Both the position numbers and the translations under genes were made by a program. Of a stretch of 64,000 bases of DNA, positions 15,201-23,854 are shown one piece after another. The stretch spans positions 49,316,536-49,380,535 of the forward strand of contig OY804579.1 in the NCBI GenBank assembly GCA_963680875.1, written 5' to 3'. Each line of letters opens with the position of its first letter. The stretch's first letter is position 1. The notes under the pieces were generated by a model. It did not search any database. It was given only the letters and a program-made list of their open reading frames with translations, and was not told the origin of the DNA. Origin of the DNA: Bathymodiolus brooksi (lineage: Eukaryota; Mollusca; Bivalvia; Mytilida; Modiolidae).

Positions 15201-16699
15201 AGTCCAGATTCAAGTAGTCTTCTGCGAACAGTCTGACCCGAAATTCGGACGTTTGCCAGACCAGATCTTCTACGGGAAGTTTCCTCAGCCGTTATCATAC
15301 GGTTCCGGAGGTGAGTAAGGCGTAAATGTCTGTCTTGACCTTGTGACGCACACGCGGCCTGCCGTTACGAAATCTGTCATTCGTCCTACCTGTTTGTCGA
15401 CGACGAATTATTAGCCTTGAAATGGTTATTCTAGACACATTAAAGTGGTCTGCAACGGCCTGGTGAGTCATTCTTGAGCCTGAACCATACCCACCGCTCT
15501 CTAACAGTTATTTTGACAGAGAGGTGGCATCGACGTTCTTGTGAAAATTTAAATTTTCACAATGGTAAATTGTTTATTTTTGTTGACAGCACAATTAATG
15601 ACCACAGGAGATTTAAATGCCTAATTCGATCATCGCAAACTCTGTGATGGGACGGAAAATTTACTTTCTTGCATTCACTGTCAACTGAATTATGAAATAT
15701 AATGAATGGTAAATTATTATAGCACTGGATATACATTTAATTGATCCAGTTATAGTCTTTTTCCCAACATATAAAAATATTTATTCGGAACATCACTTCA
15801 AATAAGGAAATTATCTCTTTGAAATATACTATGCAAGGCACTTAGATAATATAACATGTAAATTACATGTATGTTGACTAAGATACCGTTGGAAATAAGC
15901 GACTATGTTTAACATCTTATATAGTATTTTGCACGGATTGTCTAAGCCTAAGCAGTGGCGGATGGTGGTTTAGCACTCAGCGACTATTCTATGAGCAAAG
16001 GACGATTATTTCAACAAATAGATGAAATATATGATGGCGTCCATCTGGATGGAATTCAACATTATTTGTACCAATTAGCTAGGTACTTAATGGTTTTAGT
16101 ATAATACCGAGTTTTCAACAAGATATCTTAAGATGTGCCCCGCCATACTTTCAAAATTATTACATTTAAAGGAATAAAAACATAGATATCGAATGTAGTG
16201 CTGACGACGCATTTCTGGAATAATCTGCACCAGGTACGGTCATAATCATCAGAGTGGAAAGCCAACTCATTTAAAAGTCTTTTGGGGCAAGCAAACCAAA
16301 AGAGCCTGAACAAAAAAATAGTCAAAATCGACTAATTCGCTATGGCTGAGGGAGGAGAACCTTAGCTTTATGAAAAAAACAATACTACCTTGAATCCAGA
16401 TATTGCTTCCTCATAAAACAGAACTAAATCTGTTGTCTCCAATTCATCTTCACCCCCTTCTACTCTGAATATAAGATGGTATGCTCCATACTCCAGGGTG
16501 GACAGGTCAGATGATGATATCTTAACAAACCCTGTTTTGGTTGAATTGTCAACGGTTCCATTGATCAGTATGTTGGTATAGTCAATAATTTCAGCAACTA
16601 CCGTCAGATTGTCTCCTTCATAGTACAGGAAATTTAGAACGGAGAATGAATCTGCCTTGTTGCTTATTTCCACAACAACATCATCAGTAAATTCATACC
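100..16699 (-). CDS. Polycystin-1/REJ-like gene (six exons, partial)
   Basis: This is a gene model built by joining six exons: 16699-16389, 8053-5400, 3378-3142, 2425-2256, 1371-1198 and 288-100. Every junction has AG/GT borders and compatible phase, giving about 1,244 uninterrupted residues. Order of domains: a PKD-like beta-sandwich, several PKD repeats (motifs NYGDG and YDFGDG, each followed by an H-T/S-Y strand), then a REJ domain whose hallmarks fall in the expected order: [27 protein letters not shown]. Family knowledge: polycystin-1 and sea-urchin sperm REJ proteins are large membrane receptors with PKD repeats, REJ, GAIN/GPS and a multi-pass PLAT-containing C-terminus, active in cilia or in sperm-egg recognition. 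The GPS, membrane and C-terminal parts would lie below base 1, and the N-terminus above 16.7 kb. Many N-x-S/T sites fit an extracellular protein. Whether this is polycystin-1 or a REJ paralogue cannot be decided here. Confidence 0.85.
340..730. repeat. Degenerate ~117-bp tandem repeat
   Basis: Two clear copies and a third, poorer one. The motif ttttattgcaaata recurs at 433 and 550, and atgtcacaattagtgca recurs at similar spacing. It lies in the intron between REJ exons d and c. Confidence 0.6.
896..1020. mobile_element. Short foldback (MITE-like) element
   Basis: Inverted repeats of about 32 bp at both ends (gtcagttcaaaaatctaatt near 899 against its complement ending near 1017), flanking an AT-rich core. 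It is non-coding and intronic. No convincing target-site duplication was seen. Confidence 0.6.
1198..1371 (-). CDS. PKD1/REJ-like gene: REJ exon c
   Basis: This 174-bp exon follows the acceptor cattaccaccag/AT and ends at the donor GCTACTG/gtaagc. It encodes [21 protein letters not shown], with YGRKGTGEA and the signature [16 protein letters not shown]. The GG-x-C-x-x-x-P-x-x-G motif is one of the most conserved points of the REJ domain. Confidence 0.82.
1525..1690 (+). mobile_element. SINE fragment, diverged
   Basis: The conserved SINE body is recognisable: gcgaggtgtacttgataa, then atgtgataaa, then the tail ataactgaactattgttga and a gttaag ending. The tRNA-like head is missing. Confidence 0.6.
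1830..2075 (+). mobile_element. tRNA-derived SINE
   Basis: Full-length-like copy. It has the head ggggccgtcatggtcgcat, a B-box-like gagttcgaatc, and a conserved body (caacattatgtgataaag, tttgtcagtgacttgc). It ends with the tail atattgttgaaagtggcg and gttaaac. It sits in the intron between REJ exons c and b, opposite in orientation to the gene. The 3' body resembles the broadly conserved domain of mollusc SINEs; the exact family was not determined. Confidence 0.8.
2256..2425 (-). CDS. PKD1/REJ-like gene: REJ exon b
   Basis: This 170-bp exon follows the acceptor attttgtttttag/A and ends at the donor AACAG/gtagga. It encodes CSLNCDIKY, then [18 protein letters not shown]. The spaced C-x3-C and C-x2-C pairs followed by a YSW motif are characteristic of the REJ domain. 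The start codon phase (GA + A gives Glu) joins it to exon a as TIVE-CSLNC. Confidence 0.8.
2834..3043 (+). mobile_element. tRNA-derived SINE, diverged copy
   Basis: Same family as 1830-2075, with deletions in the GGTCGGTGGTTT segment and B box. The body caacattatgtgattaag and the tail gttgaaagtggcattaaaca remain. It lies between REJ exons b and a. Confidence 0.75.
3142..3378 (-). CDS. PKD1/REJ-like gene: REJ exon a
   Basis: This 237-bp exon lies between the acceptor tttaatacag/GG and the donor GTCGA/gtaagt. It encodes about 79 residues, including FEDCSELI, a [12 protein letters not shown] strand, and GNPPYTIVE at the end. In the REJ domain the segment between the WSC motif and the next cysteine pair has this form: a beta-strand with sequence like ITV-VT, then a Pro-Pro-containing linker. 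Phases match on both sides. It lies outside the duplicated arm. Confidence 0.75.
4001..4125. mobile_element. 125-bp near-perfect hairpin element (left arm)
   Basis: The two halves, about 54 bases each, are complementary from gttgtgttagcaatgacta to the terminal acaac, with a 16-base loop (4055-4070) and only one mismatch and one single-base indel. It is a foldback element. The counterpart in the right arm is truncated (38205-38291). Confidence 0.8.
4700..4900. repeat. Degenerate ~120-bp direct repeat (left arm)
   Basis: Two adjacent copies of a stretch containing gatactggtct, gtgcatattgaaa and gatcggtgacttttggcgga (about 4690-4765 and 4808-4885). The same pair is present in the right arm near 37450-37640. 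It generates short open frames on one strand that are not genes. Confidence 0.6.
4955..5020 (-). repeat. Dispersed repeat family B fragment (left arm)
   Basis: Carries the family B core: tagtg-gcaca, cacgtttct, then cttcatcgggtacgctcaa. The right-arm copy is at 37310-37375, so the fragment predates the duplication. Confidence 0.6.
5400..8053 (-). CDS. PKD1/REJ-like gene: giant PKD-repeat exon
   Basis: This 2,654-bp exon is open throughout. The acceptor is ctctttag/GTACCAG at 8054 and the donor is GCAAAAG/gtatta at 5399; the frame stays open by chance for about 100 bp into the intron. It encodes about 884 residues. Counting from the methionine at 8038, PKD repeats are marked by NYGDG at 182-186 and YDFGDGTPP from 488, each followed by an HSY or HTY motif and a V-x-V-T strand. 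The last ~50 residues ([10 protein letters not shown] to DFDWSC) start the REJ domain. It is rich in N-glycosylation sequons. A large single exon of PKD repeats is unusual against the short exons around it. This is the copy in the left duplication arm and it has no frame break. The exon ends with two bases over, completed by the first base of the next exon to an Arg codon. Confidence 0.85.
8141..8370 (-). mobile_element. tRNA-derived SINE (left arm)
   Basis: Full SINE on the minus strand in the intron immediately 5' of the giant PKD exon. It has the head at 8370, a B-box-like gggctcgattctcg, and the tail gtggcgttaaacac at 8147. It is present at the same position in the right arm (33961-34184), so it inserted before the duplication. 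Confidence 0.82.
9060..9760. repeat. ~180-bp tandem repeat, about four units
   Basis: The marker cacaggctagccatt recurs near 9238, 9418 and 9597, giving a period of about 180. Each unit also holds ttcaacatttaat, a T-rich block with aaaaatgg, and gtgggatctatccaattta. The first unit, starting near 9060, is more diverged. The left duplication arm ends inside its first unit. Confidence 0.75.
9761..12000. other. Intron DNA, no gene recognised
   Basis: AT-rich DNA with T and A runs, inside the 8.3-kb intron of the PKD gene. No coding potential was recognised. At about 11740-11910 there is a diverged copy of part of 8600-8880 (shared gtccttacagagaatgggta and tgccatgg-aac). Confidence 0.5.
12000..12415 (+). 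mobile_element. Retroelement RT-end plus tail (family C)
   Basis: A short stretch matches the end of the reverse-transcriptase frame (gagttgaagtcatcacttt, then a degraded RKFYGR-like region and a cacaaatgaccacggata motif). The conserved tail follows: gagcaggaactgct, ttccggagcacctgag, ggttcgtgttactcgatc and ttgtgttgtctgttcttcga. There are several stops. It is a decayed fragment. Confidence 0.65.
12370..12530 (-). repeat. Dispersed repeat family B
   Basis: The plus strand has gaccttagccgattttgg, gttttcttactcccaaa, gtacctgatgaaagat, aacgcgccgtgcgcacc and atatctacgttt, the order seen at 20600-20780. Confidence 0.65.
12710..12945 (-). pseudogene. Tc1-like transposase, C-terminal part
   Basis: On the minus strand the translation has the Tc1 signature around the third catalytic residue, [17 protein letters not shown], then [20 protein letters not shown] and [23 protein letters not shown] sequence up to the C-terminus. 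It belongs with the N-terminal part at 14700-15500; about 1.75 kb of unrelated DNA separates the two. Frame and catalytic damage in the other part show that the whole is dead. Confidence 0.8.
12950..14695. other. 1.75-kb insert splitting the Tc1-like element
   Basis: This DNA interrupts the transposase at the SPDL-x-PIE segment. At its borders a short related sequence occurs in opposite orientation (ctaactccgaact at 12945, as complement, and ctaactacgaactcccgta at 14684), which may be element ends or transposase sequence duplicated at the break. Inside, 13140-13640 holds five short palindromes of type gtgccgaaggcac. No coding frame of substance was recognised. Confidence 0.5.
13140..13640. 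repeat. Cluster of gtgccgaaggcac palindromes
   Basis: Hairpin-forming motifs at about 13142 (gcgccaaaggcgc), 13345, 13386, 13577 (variant atgccaaaggca) and 13618, most followed by acgaac or accaac. The 3-base loop and 5-base stems are conserved while the flanks are not. Confidence 0.65.
14700..15500 (-). pseudogene. Tc1-like transposase, N-terminal and catalytic part
   Basis: On the minus strand from about 15480 the translation shows a helix-turn-helix region ([20 protein letters not shown]), GRPRV, then after a frame change [11 protein letters not shown] and [10 protein letters not shown], and the linker GLRARRP. Near the first catalytic Asp the motif reads [11 protein letters not shown], so Asp is replaced by Tyr. 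After another frame change [14 protein letters not shown] is followed by [10 protein letters not shown], where the family has a DNA-x-x-H second Asp. Both lost residues and at least two frameshifts make it non-functional. The frame ends at [13 protein letters not shown], where the insert begins. Confidence 0.8.
15560..16095. other. Intron DNA, no gene recognised
   Basis: AT-rich. A short palindrome, gtgaaaatttaaattttcac, lies at 15541-15560 next to the transposase 5' end. Nothing else is recognised. Confidence 0.4.
16095..16375 (-). repeat. Dispersed repeat family B copy
   Basis: Reads aaaaacatagatatcgaatg, a diverged gctgacgacgcatttctgga, then caccaggtacggtca, ggaaagccaa, ggggcaagcaaacc, and ctgagggaggagaacctta, matching 28128-28300. 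It ends only ~15 bp from the donor of the 16389-16699 exon. Confidence 0.65.
16389..16699 (-). CDS. PKD1/REJ-like gene: upstream ectodomain exon
   Basis: This 311-bp exon runs between a pyrimidine-rich acceptor (tttttcccag) and the donor TCAAG/gtagta. It enters with two leftover bases and leaves in phase 0. The 103-residue peptide has beta-sandwich texture: [15 protein letters not shown] near its start, then [11 protein letters not shown], and it ends [12 protein letters not shown]. That ending resembles the strand-plus-linker that closes one PKD-like repeat and opens the next (family pattern EPISGL). The following exon begins VPEVKMLAL, which completes the linker in frame. This fit is the main reason for placing it in the same gene despite an 8.3-kb intron. 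Confidence 0.7.
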
Positions 16700-17040
16700 C
16701 TGGGAAAAAAGAGAATACTTTTTTTCATTATGCATTCTAATATGAAGACTTTGGAATTTTAGTTTTTATTATAGATTATTAAAAAAGTTCGGATATATGT
16801 TTGACAAACATCACTAAAAATAGAATACGCTTTTCTTTCGACGGAAAATTATACGTAAAAGTGCTGATTTGTCCTGTCATCGCTACAAAGATTCTACTGT
16901 CGTCATACACGATCTGGTTGACTTAAGAAATATCCACTTCTCAAATGCCAATGGATATATTCCGTTTTCTGTATATTATTTCTTTCATCTGTCAACGACA
17001 AGACTGTAATCGGACTTGATTATATGATCAACACGGCAGG
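16700..17040. other. Non-coding, nothing recognised
   Basis: AT-rich sequence upstream of the 16389-16699 exon, presumably intron. No further exon of the PKD-type gene was recognised here. Confidence 0.4.
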
Positions 17041-17044
17041 TTTC

Positions 17045-17705
17045 TTATAGGAAACAAAAACTGCTTACCCAGCGCGAGCCCCTGGGTTCACCCTCGTTTT
17101 TTGGTGGGGCTTGTGTTGCTCATTTTTCAGTTTTCTGTGTTGTGTTATGTGATTTTTGTTTATCTCTATTCAGTGTTGCATTCCCAATGTTACCCGTGTC
17201 TCTGGATTGTTCATTCTTGATTGCCCCTTCGATTTTATCTAACGTTTATTTATGTAGCAACATTCCAACAGCTCCTGCATGTGATACATCTCTCAGGGCT
17301 TGTAATTCTTCTCATGATTTCTTGATAGAGGGTTGCCATTAACATGGAAGCTACTGAACCCTGGGTTGCTAGTGGTTAAATTGAACTAATAATTAAAAAT
17401 GTGCGGTCACCACCATGACGGAATATCTGTCACAAATGACCATGAATATGTTCCAGTTTGTCGTAGTCACAATTCGGTCATTTCCCCATTCCTGACTTGT
17501 CACTGGATCTTGAAGCGAGAGTTACACGACGGGTGTCACTGATGGAGTAGGAACTGTCTACCCTACCGGGCCACCGTTTTTTTAATGGGTTCGTGTTGCT
17601 AAAACTTTAGCTTTCTGTGTAGTGCATTGTTTGTCCTTTTTATTTTGGCAATTGCATTGTCTGTCCTTCGATTTATGACTTCTGATTATACCTTTGGTAT
17701 TTCCA
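17045..17705 (+). mobile_element. Family C retroelement: tail, RT scrap, tail
   Basis: A tail copy (17045-17245: aactgcttaccc, ggggcttgtgttgctc, gattgccccttcg) runs directly into a reverse-transcriptase fragment (17245-17420: tatgtagcaacattccaaca encodes CSNIPTAPA). This is followed by a second tail (17460-17705). The tail-to-RT junction suggests head-to-tail copies. Confidence 0.65.
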
Positions 17706-17959
17706 AACTCTTTTGTCAGAGAACAAATTCGTTTTGCACAACTGTCACGAAAGGATGTGGATATAACTGACAAAGAAAGACAATTCAGTGGTTCATCATG
17801 TATACTTTTATACGTTGGAATTGGAACCATAAAATGGTAAGCTATGTAAAAGGTTAACAACTTCAACTAAACAGGGTTTCGTAAAAAAAATTCTTTAAAG
17901 AACTATTAACATATTATTTATGAAAAAAACATTATGTGAATACTATAAAAATCAATTGA

Positions 17960-18120
17960 ACGATGATGGTTTCTCTCTTAGTTTTTTATTTTGTGGGGAG
18001 TTCGTGTTTTCTTCGGACAGCGGATTTTCAGTTTAAAATATTATGTTCACTCCATTTGTTGTATTTGATAACTTTCTTGTATATGTATTATGTTAATTGG
18101 TATGTCACGTGTGTTCATCT
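17960..18120. other. Non-coding, nothing firm
   Basis: An open stretch from 17963 is T-rich and hydrophobic by composition; no homology was recognised. Confidence 0.3.
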
Positions 18121-18133
18121 AAGTATTGAAATC

Positions 18134-18365
18134 ATGGATGTTGGTGTCGACGTGTGGTACACATCGTACAAGAGATGCTATATCCTTTTCCTATAATGAT
18201 CACCTGATGTTGCTATCGGATGACATATATGACACAAGAGGTGCTATAATCCTTTCCAATCTACTGCATATGTCGACGGGTGGCATACATGGGGCAAGAG
18301 ATACTATAACTCTTTCCAGTCATTTAATGTTGTCGTCGGATGACATCGATGAAATAACATATGCT
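18134..18365. repeat. ~60-70-bp degenerate tandem repeat, about 3.5 units
   Basis: Units starting near 18137, 18207, 18268 and 18328 share atgttg-t-tcgga-gacat, acaagag-tgctata and cctttcc. It produces overlapping short open frames that are not taken as genes. Confidence 0.6.
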
Positions 18366-18454
18366 CTCAAATGATAATTAATCTTTTACTTCTTACGTAG
18401 ATTTTGTCTTTCCTGTATAACTGACCGAACATTTTCCGGACTTGCCTAAATGAG

Positions 18455-18680
18455 TAAGACGGTATGTGTCTTATCATAAGCAGGAACTGCTTACCCTTCA
18501 CGGGCAGCTGAGTTCACCACAGTTTTTTGTTGTGGGAACAGTGTTGAACAGTGTTGTTCATCTCTTTAGTTTTCTGTGTTGTGTTTTGCTTGTCGTCGTC
18601 CTGTGTCTTGTGCACCCAATGCCAACTGTGTCTCTGGATTGTTTATTATTGATTACCCCTTTGAGTGTAATAACATGATG
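18455..18680 (+). mobile_element. Family C tail fragment
   Basis: Contains gcaggaactgcttaccctt, gagttcaccacagttttt, cagttttctgtgttgtgttt-like sequence and gtgtctctggattg, then gattacccctttga. It matches the tail at 17045-17245. Confidence 0.6.
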
Positions 18681-18689
18681 TTGTCCGGA

Positions 18690-20440
18690 ACATTTACTCT
18701 TTTAATAAAATATATTGTTAATTTTATGTTTCATTGATGCGGCTTTGTCGCACTAGATTGTTATGTTATGCACTGTTCACTATGCATGGTATTAGACCTC
18801 AATCCTAGATGAATAACAATAAATGTTGTTTTTGTTCTGAATAATTGATTTAAGTACTAATTTTTAACAATAAACTTAACAGAATATCCAATCTCTTAAG
18901 CAATATATATAAGTAACAATAAAATGAAGAAAAACCTATAATACCACGCTATCGGAGCAATGATGAATAATATTGATAATTTCTATAAATAATGAATATG
19001 AATTCAAAATAAATTATATTTGTACTGACGTTTTCTGAATGGGTAATTACAATATGAAAAAAAACAAAAAAACAAAAAAAACCCCCAACAACTACGAAAT
19101 ATAATGGCAATCAACATGTTTGTTTAAAGTAACTAGACTCCATTTAAAAATTTTCAAAAAGGTACGATTATCCAATTATGTTTTAAAACGATGTTCGCTT
19201 CGTTTTTACCCCCAGTTGTTTGTAGGAGGGATGATGTCTTGTTGAATTTGTTTGTGTTTGCTTGGGTATATTGTGTTGTGTTTTTGTTTATCTTCGTTTG
19301 GTGTACCTCATGTTGCCTGTTTCTGTTGAATGTCCATTTTTGAATGCCCCTTCGGTATTCTCTAACGTTTATTTAAATGACAATGTGATATTAAAACTCC
19401 ATATTAGTAATATACATGACACCACATTGAATCTTCTTCTGTAATGTACATCAAGAGAAAAAAAACATTCGGCATAAATATTTGTCATTTTTCATCGACC
19501 GTCTGATAGCTATGTCACATAGTTTAATCTTTAGATTGATTAATTGAATGCATTTAGTTGTCAAATGAACAGTGATTGCGTTCTGTTCATGCTGAGAACA
19601 TTAGTTTAGTCAAGATAGACAACAAGAAAAAGGGTAAACCTAAAAAAACGGTGTTTAATTTTTAGTTTTTTTTTTACAAAGTAAGCATCAAAACAAATAG
19701 ATAAGTATATTGTTTATATGCAATGTATCTATATACATAGTTCCGATTACCAAGCAGAGTCAATTGCAAATTCTATTAAATCAAAATTTAAAATATAAAG
19801 TTTATATTGAAAAAGTTATATTTACTGAAATTCTAAATGTACACGAGGTGCAATTTCATAAATACTTTTCAATTTTATTTGTTACCTCATTTAACCCAAA
19901 ATTAAACACAATTTTAGAACAGTAAGTAACAATACATTTTAGAAATATTTGGTAATTTTATATGGTACCCAAAAATCGATTTTTAGAATTGATAATTATG
20001 AAAAGAAAGCTTAAATAGTGATGGTAAAAAATTCCACCAATATCAACAAAACTAACAAACATCTCTCACCTTCACTCACTGAACACAAAAAGACTTCTAC
20101 ATATGACGTTTGAAATCCAGGTCTGGCTTGGGACAGACATATAAATGTGGCCGGATTAAACCGGTTTATAGTATCACAACCATCTCCGTTTGATAATTGA
20201 ATTCACAAATATAGGGAAGCATATTAAATACACTTTTCATATCAAACAACCATCAAATGAGGTATCCTCAAATGTTTTTAAATAAAATATCTTTAAATGT
20301 CGATTCTGTGGAAAAATATATCTAATCGAGTATCAATTCATCAGTTAAAACGGATCCCGCAATTGGACTGCAGTAAAAAGACATCCATCGAAACCTATAG
20401 AACATTACAGTCCTATGCATAGGTAATATACATATATCAC
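18690..20440. other. AT-rich DNA with one family C tail scrap
   Basis: Mostly AT-rich, with an A-rich tract near 19060. A tail fragment of family C lies at 19215-19380 (ttgtttgtgtttgc, gttgcctgtttctgtt, aatgccccttcgg). No gene was recognised. Confidence 0.45.
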
Positions 20441-20448
20441 TAAGCTAT

Positions 20449-20780
20449 CTATCTACGTCTTTATTACTATCACTAGGCCGATACATCTGCTGGTGGACTA
20501 TTATTCCCCAAATGTATCATCCGCCCAGTAGTCGGTGCTTCGGCACTGACATGCTTTTATCGAAATTTAAAGTTCCAATTCATGTAATTATTATTAAAAC
20601 TAAGGTTCTCCTCTTTCAGGCAAAGGTTTTTAACCTTAGACGATTTTGGCAATCCTATTTAGGCCCTTTGGTTTTCTTGCTCCCAAAGACCTTTAAATTA
20701 TTTGGCTTGGAGCGTACCCGATGAAGGTTGTCTCAGAAACGCGTCGTGCGCATTAAATTTGATATCTACGTTTTTATTTT
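20449..20780 (-). repeat. Dispersed repeat family B, complete unit of ~314 bp
   Basis: One complete unit lies between two copies of the end motif: atctacgtcttta at 20451 and atctacgttttta at 20765, 314 bp apart. Order on the plus strand: end motif, ggtggactattattcccc, atccgcccagtagtcggtg, cttcggcactgacatg, ttagacgattttggc, cccgatgaaggttg, aacgcgtcgtgcgca, end motif. The presence of end motifs on both sides indicates head-to-tail tandem units. Confidence 0.7.
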
Positions 20781-20879
20781 AATGTATCATATTAATTTAT
20801 TAGACGCCGGTAGAAGTGCCACCAGGATATGGTAGCAGTATCATCTTTTAAAAAATTAAAGAGTTAAGTTTAAATATAG

Positions 20880-21500
20880 TTCCTCTATTAAAAAGAAGAC
20901 GAAAGACACTAAGCTGCAAATTACGAACCATAAACCTCTATCACGTGAAAGGTCTTCGAACACATAGTGCATAGCAGCATATTTGACCACTTTCGCAGCA
21001 ATACAACTCTTACCAATACAACGGACAACACGTACTCCATAAAAAAGGTTATACTCGCCATTGTCATTCGTGAGATTGCATCAAAATGAACAAAAAACTT
21101 CATATCTATATTCTTCTCCATGAATTGCCATAGGCATTCGACAAACTACCAAACCGCCGCACATATTGCATAAGCTGGAATACTACAACGTCAACTATAA
21201 AGCAAACATATGGATTCGTTCCTTCATGCAGAAAAGAAAACACAGCATTTCACTCGAATGTACTGTTTCAACGATAGCCTCAGTCCTCCTTGATGTTCCT
21301 CAATTAGAAGATATCTTTTATTACCTATATCAACGACATTCTAGAAACAACAACTTCATCATAGAGAAAAATATTTGCGGATGACAGCCCGATGCTATTT
21401 CAACCTATCAAGACCAGGTTGAGAGCAACCTGACGCAGCGAAATCTAACATCCATTGGAGATTAGGAAGAAATATATCAAAGAAGCTTCATCGCCGAAAA
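20880..21500 (+). pseudogene. LINE reverse-transcriptase fragment
   Basis: A broken non-LTR retrotransposon frame. Recognisable pieces are HKLEYYNVNYKANIWIRSFM (the helix region after the AFD motif), KRKHSISLE, SVLLDVPQ (matching S-x-V-L-x-G-V-P-Q) and, in another frame at 21373, IFADDSPMLF, which keeps the FADD catalytic box. Several frameshifts and stops occur. It resembles jockey/CR1-type RTs; endonuclease and 3' end are absent. Confidence 0.65.
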
Positions 21501-21558
21501 TGCATTGTAATAAGAATAACAGCACAGAGAAATGACAGTTGATGCCAACAGCCTAACA

Positions 21559-21830
21559 GAGCCCGGGTTGCTCAATGAGTTAGGCAGTAGGATTACCTAA
21601 CAACTCATATAACCCTATCACCAATACGGTGTGGGTTCGCGCCCGACTTTGTGAATTACAAAAAGAGTGCACTCGACTCGCAGCTGCAAGTGATAAAGTT
21701 TACCAGTTGCTTGCTCATGGTCGGTGGCTCTCTCCGGGTACTCCGGCTTTTTCCACCATTAAAACTTGTTGCCATGATATAGCTGAAATATTGCTGAAAG
21801 TGGAGTTAAACACCAAAAATCAAATCAATC
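21559..21830 (+). mobile_element. tRNA-derived SINE, different head
   Basis: The head is gttgctcaatgagttaggca with a strong B box, gggttcgcgccc. The body and tail are the same domain as other SINEs here (ctccgggtactccggc, atattgctgaaagtggagtt, aaacacca). The head differs from the 1830-2075 type, so a second tRNA-derived family shares the 3' body. Confidence 0.75.
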
Positions 21831-22890
21831 ACCAACAACCCAACAACTACATGGAAACAAGTTATATGCATTGTCGCTCTGTATATGCCAACAAGCTACT
21901 ACCATGAATGAATTATCCCGCGACAGGCACATTCAAATATAATTTTCAGTATTAACACAGACTTTTATTTGTTTGTGAGTGAATTGGTCCAGTTTATACA
22001 TAAATAAACTCCGGAAAAAATGCGTTTAATCCTATAATCTATTTTGTTTCATATGCAATCAAAATATCGAGTTTTTGTATAAATAACGTGTATTTAAAAT
22101 GTGTAAATTTAACACGTTTTTGGCAAAATTGCGTTCCATATTAAAAGTCGGATATAAATCTATTATGTACAAACGTTATGTGTATTTTGTTTTATACATG
22201 TATGTAAAAACTTATCTAGCTTTCGTATTTCAACTATAAAAATTAATAAATATATGTCATCACACCAGTCAATTAAAAAATACAGGATATTCGGCATTGT
22301 CTTATATTTATTTAGACGACATATTAACCCAAACGATTTGAAAACGAATTTCATATTCCTATTTCTCTTATTAATATGCACAGATGCTTCTATTTCTTTT
22401 ATTATGTTAATTTTTCAGTCATGACTAGTTTATTTATTGAAATATGATTATGATTGCCGTTTGAAAATATTCGGCAACCAACCTTTCGAAAACGACGTCT
22501 TTCCCATGGGTTTATCTTGGTAGACTTTTTAAATGTTTTATTTTGGTCATTTCTTTAAAGAATTACAGAAAAATAAATTATCTTGCAATTTATTGGATGT
22601 CAAATGTTAGAATGAGTAAACTAAAGTTACAAGCAAAACATCGTGTAGGTAAAAAGTGGCAATAGGAAGGCCATATAGACAGACTTATATCGCAAGTAAA
22701 AAATGGAATGGTGGTTAGGGTTAATAAACGTCTGTTCTTCTTAGCGAGTCATCAACAATCACTCCTTACAATGTGTTGCCGATTAGTAACTGCTGTATGA
22801 GCTTTCTTTATGAACACACAGTGTACGTTCTTCGAAGCTTAAAGACGTGTTGTATATTGGATTCATTACGCACTAACCACAAATGTCTCT
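21831..22890. other. AT-rich DNA, no gene recognised
   Basis: No domain or repeat was recognised. Confidence 0.4.
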
Positions 22891-22894
22891 TTCA

Positions 22895-23145
22895 GAGATT
22901 CGCTGTGTATTATGTGACAGTACAGGCCATATTATGATTTTCTTCTTATATTTCCGGAGTACATGAGTTCACACCCATTTTTTTTACTGAGTTTTGGAGT
23001 ACGTGTAGCTCAATCGTTAATTTTCTATGTAGGCATTGCTTGTTCTTTTGTCCTTTTTCTTTTGTCCATTGTATTGTCTGTCATTCTTCGACTTACATCT
23101 TTAGATTACCCCTTTATTATCTTCAGACTTTTCTTCCATTTGTAG
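22895..23145 (+). mobile_element. Family C tail fragment
   Basis: Contains ttccggagtacatgagttca, ctcaatcgttaattttctat, cttttgtccttttt, attgtattgtctgtcattct and a gattaccccttt ending. It lacks the RT part. Confidence 0.6.
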
Positions 23146-23149
23146 AATT

Positions 23150-23620
23150 GCTTTCATCATATATTATTTAATAACCTATAACCAATTTATTTTTGTACCT
23201 ATAGAATAAGAATAATTTAAAATATTGTTCTTATTTGTATTTCTGTTTTTGAAGACAATTCTAGTTGACACCCTATTTTGACACGTATTGGTGCACATTC
23301 AGATTCCGTTGTCACAATGACGGAAATGGTCAAATTACATATAAATTTGTATTGCGCAGGTTCGTAAGAAAAAAAGAATTCTAGAGTACATGGTAAAATT
23401 TAGAATGTTATTCACTATTCCAAAGGATATTGTAGATATGGGAGTTCAAAAAGGTTGTCACATACAATGGCAAGACAAAACATTAGATTGGTACTTATTG
23501 ATCTACATCAAAACAATATAACACATATGTACAATGCTATAACAATTATCAATGACAACTATTTCCAGGAACAAATTACAGGTATTTCAATTATATCAAA
23601 CAAACTCGAGACAAAAAAAA
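23150..23620. other. Non-coding, nothing recognised
   Basis: AT-rich. An open frame at 23455-23655 has no recognisable features. Confidence 0.35.
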
Positions 23621-23654
23621 CCGTTCCCCAACAAAAGCCAAATATTAAATATTG

Positions 23655-23815
23655 ATCAAAGCCACTATCTAGACAAAAGTTGGAAATCTCCCACTTATTC
23701 CAACCACTAGATCAATGAGGATTTCCCAGAAGTTCTTTCTAGTCAAAAGTTAGAAATATCCCACCTACGATTAGATCAACAGTTATTTTCTAGAAGTTCT
23801 ATCATACCCAATATC
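23655..23815. repeat. Two-copy ~75-bp tandem repeat
   Basis: The pair ctagacaaaagttggaaat / ctagtcaaaagttagaaat recurs about 75 bp apart, each followed by ctcccac or atcccac, then tagatcaa and agaagttct. Confidence 0.55.
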
Positions 23816-23854
23816 ATCAGAAATATTAATTGTGAATTAAGTCTTCAGAATGTG

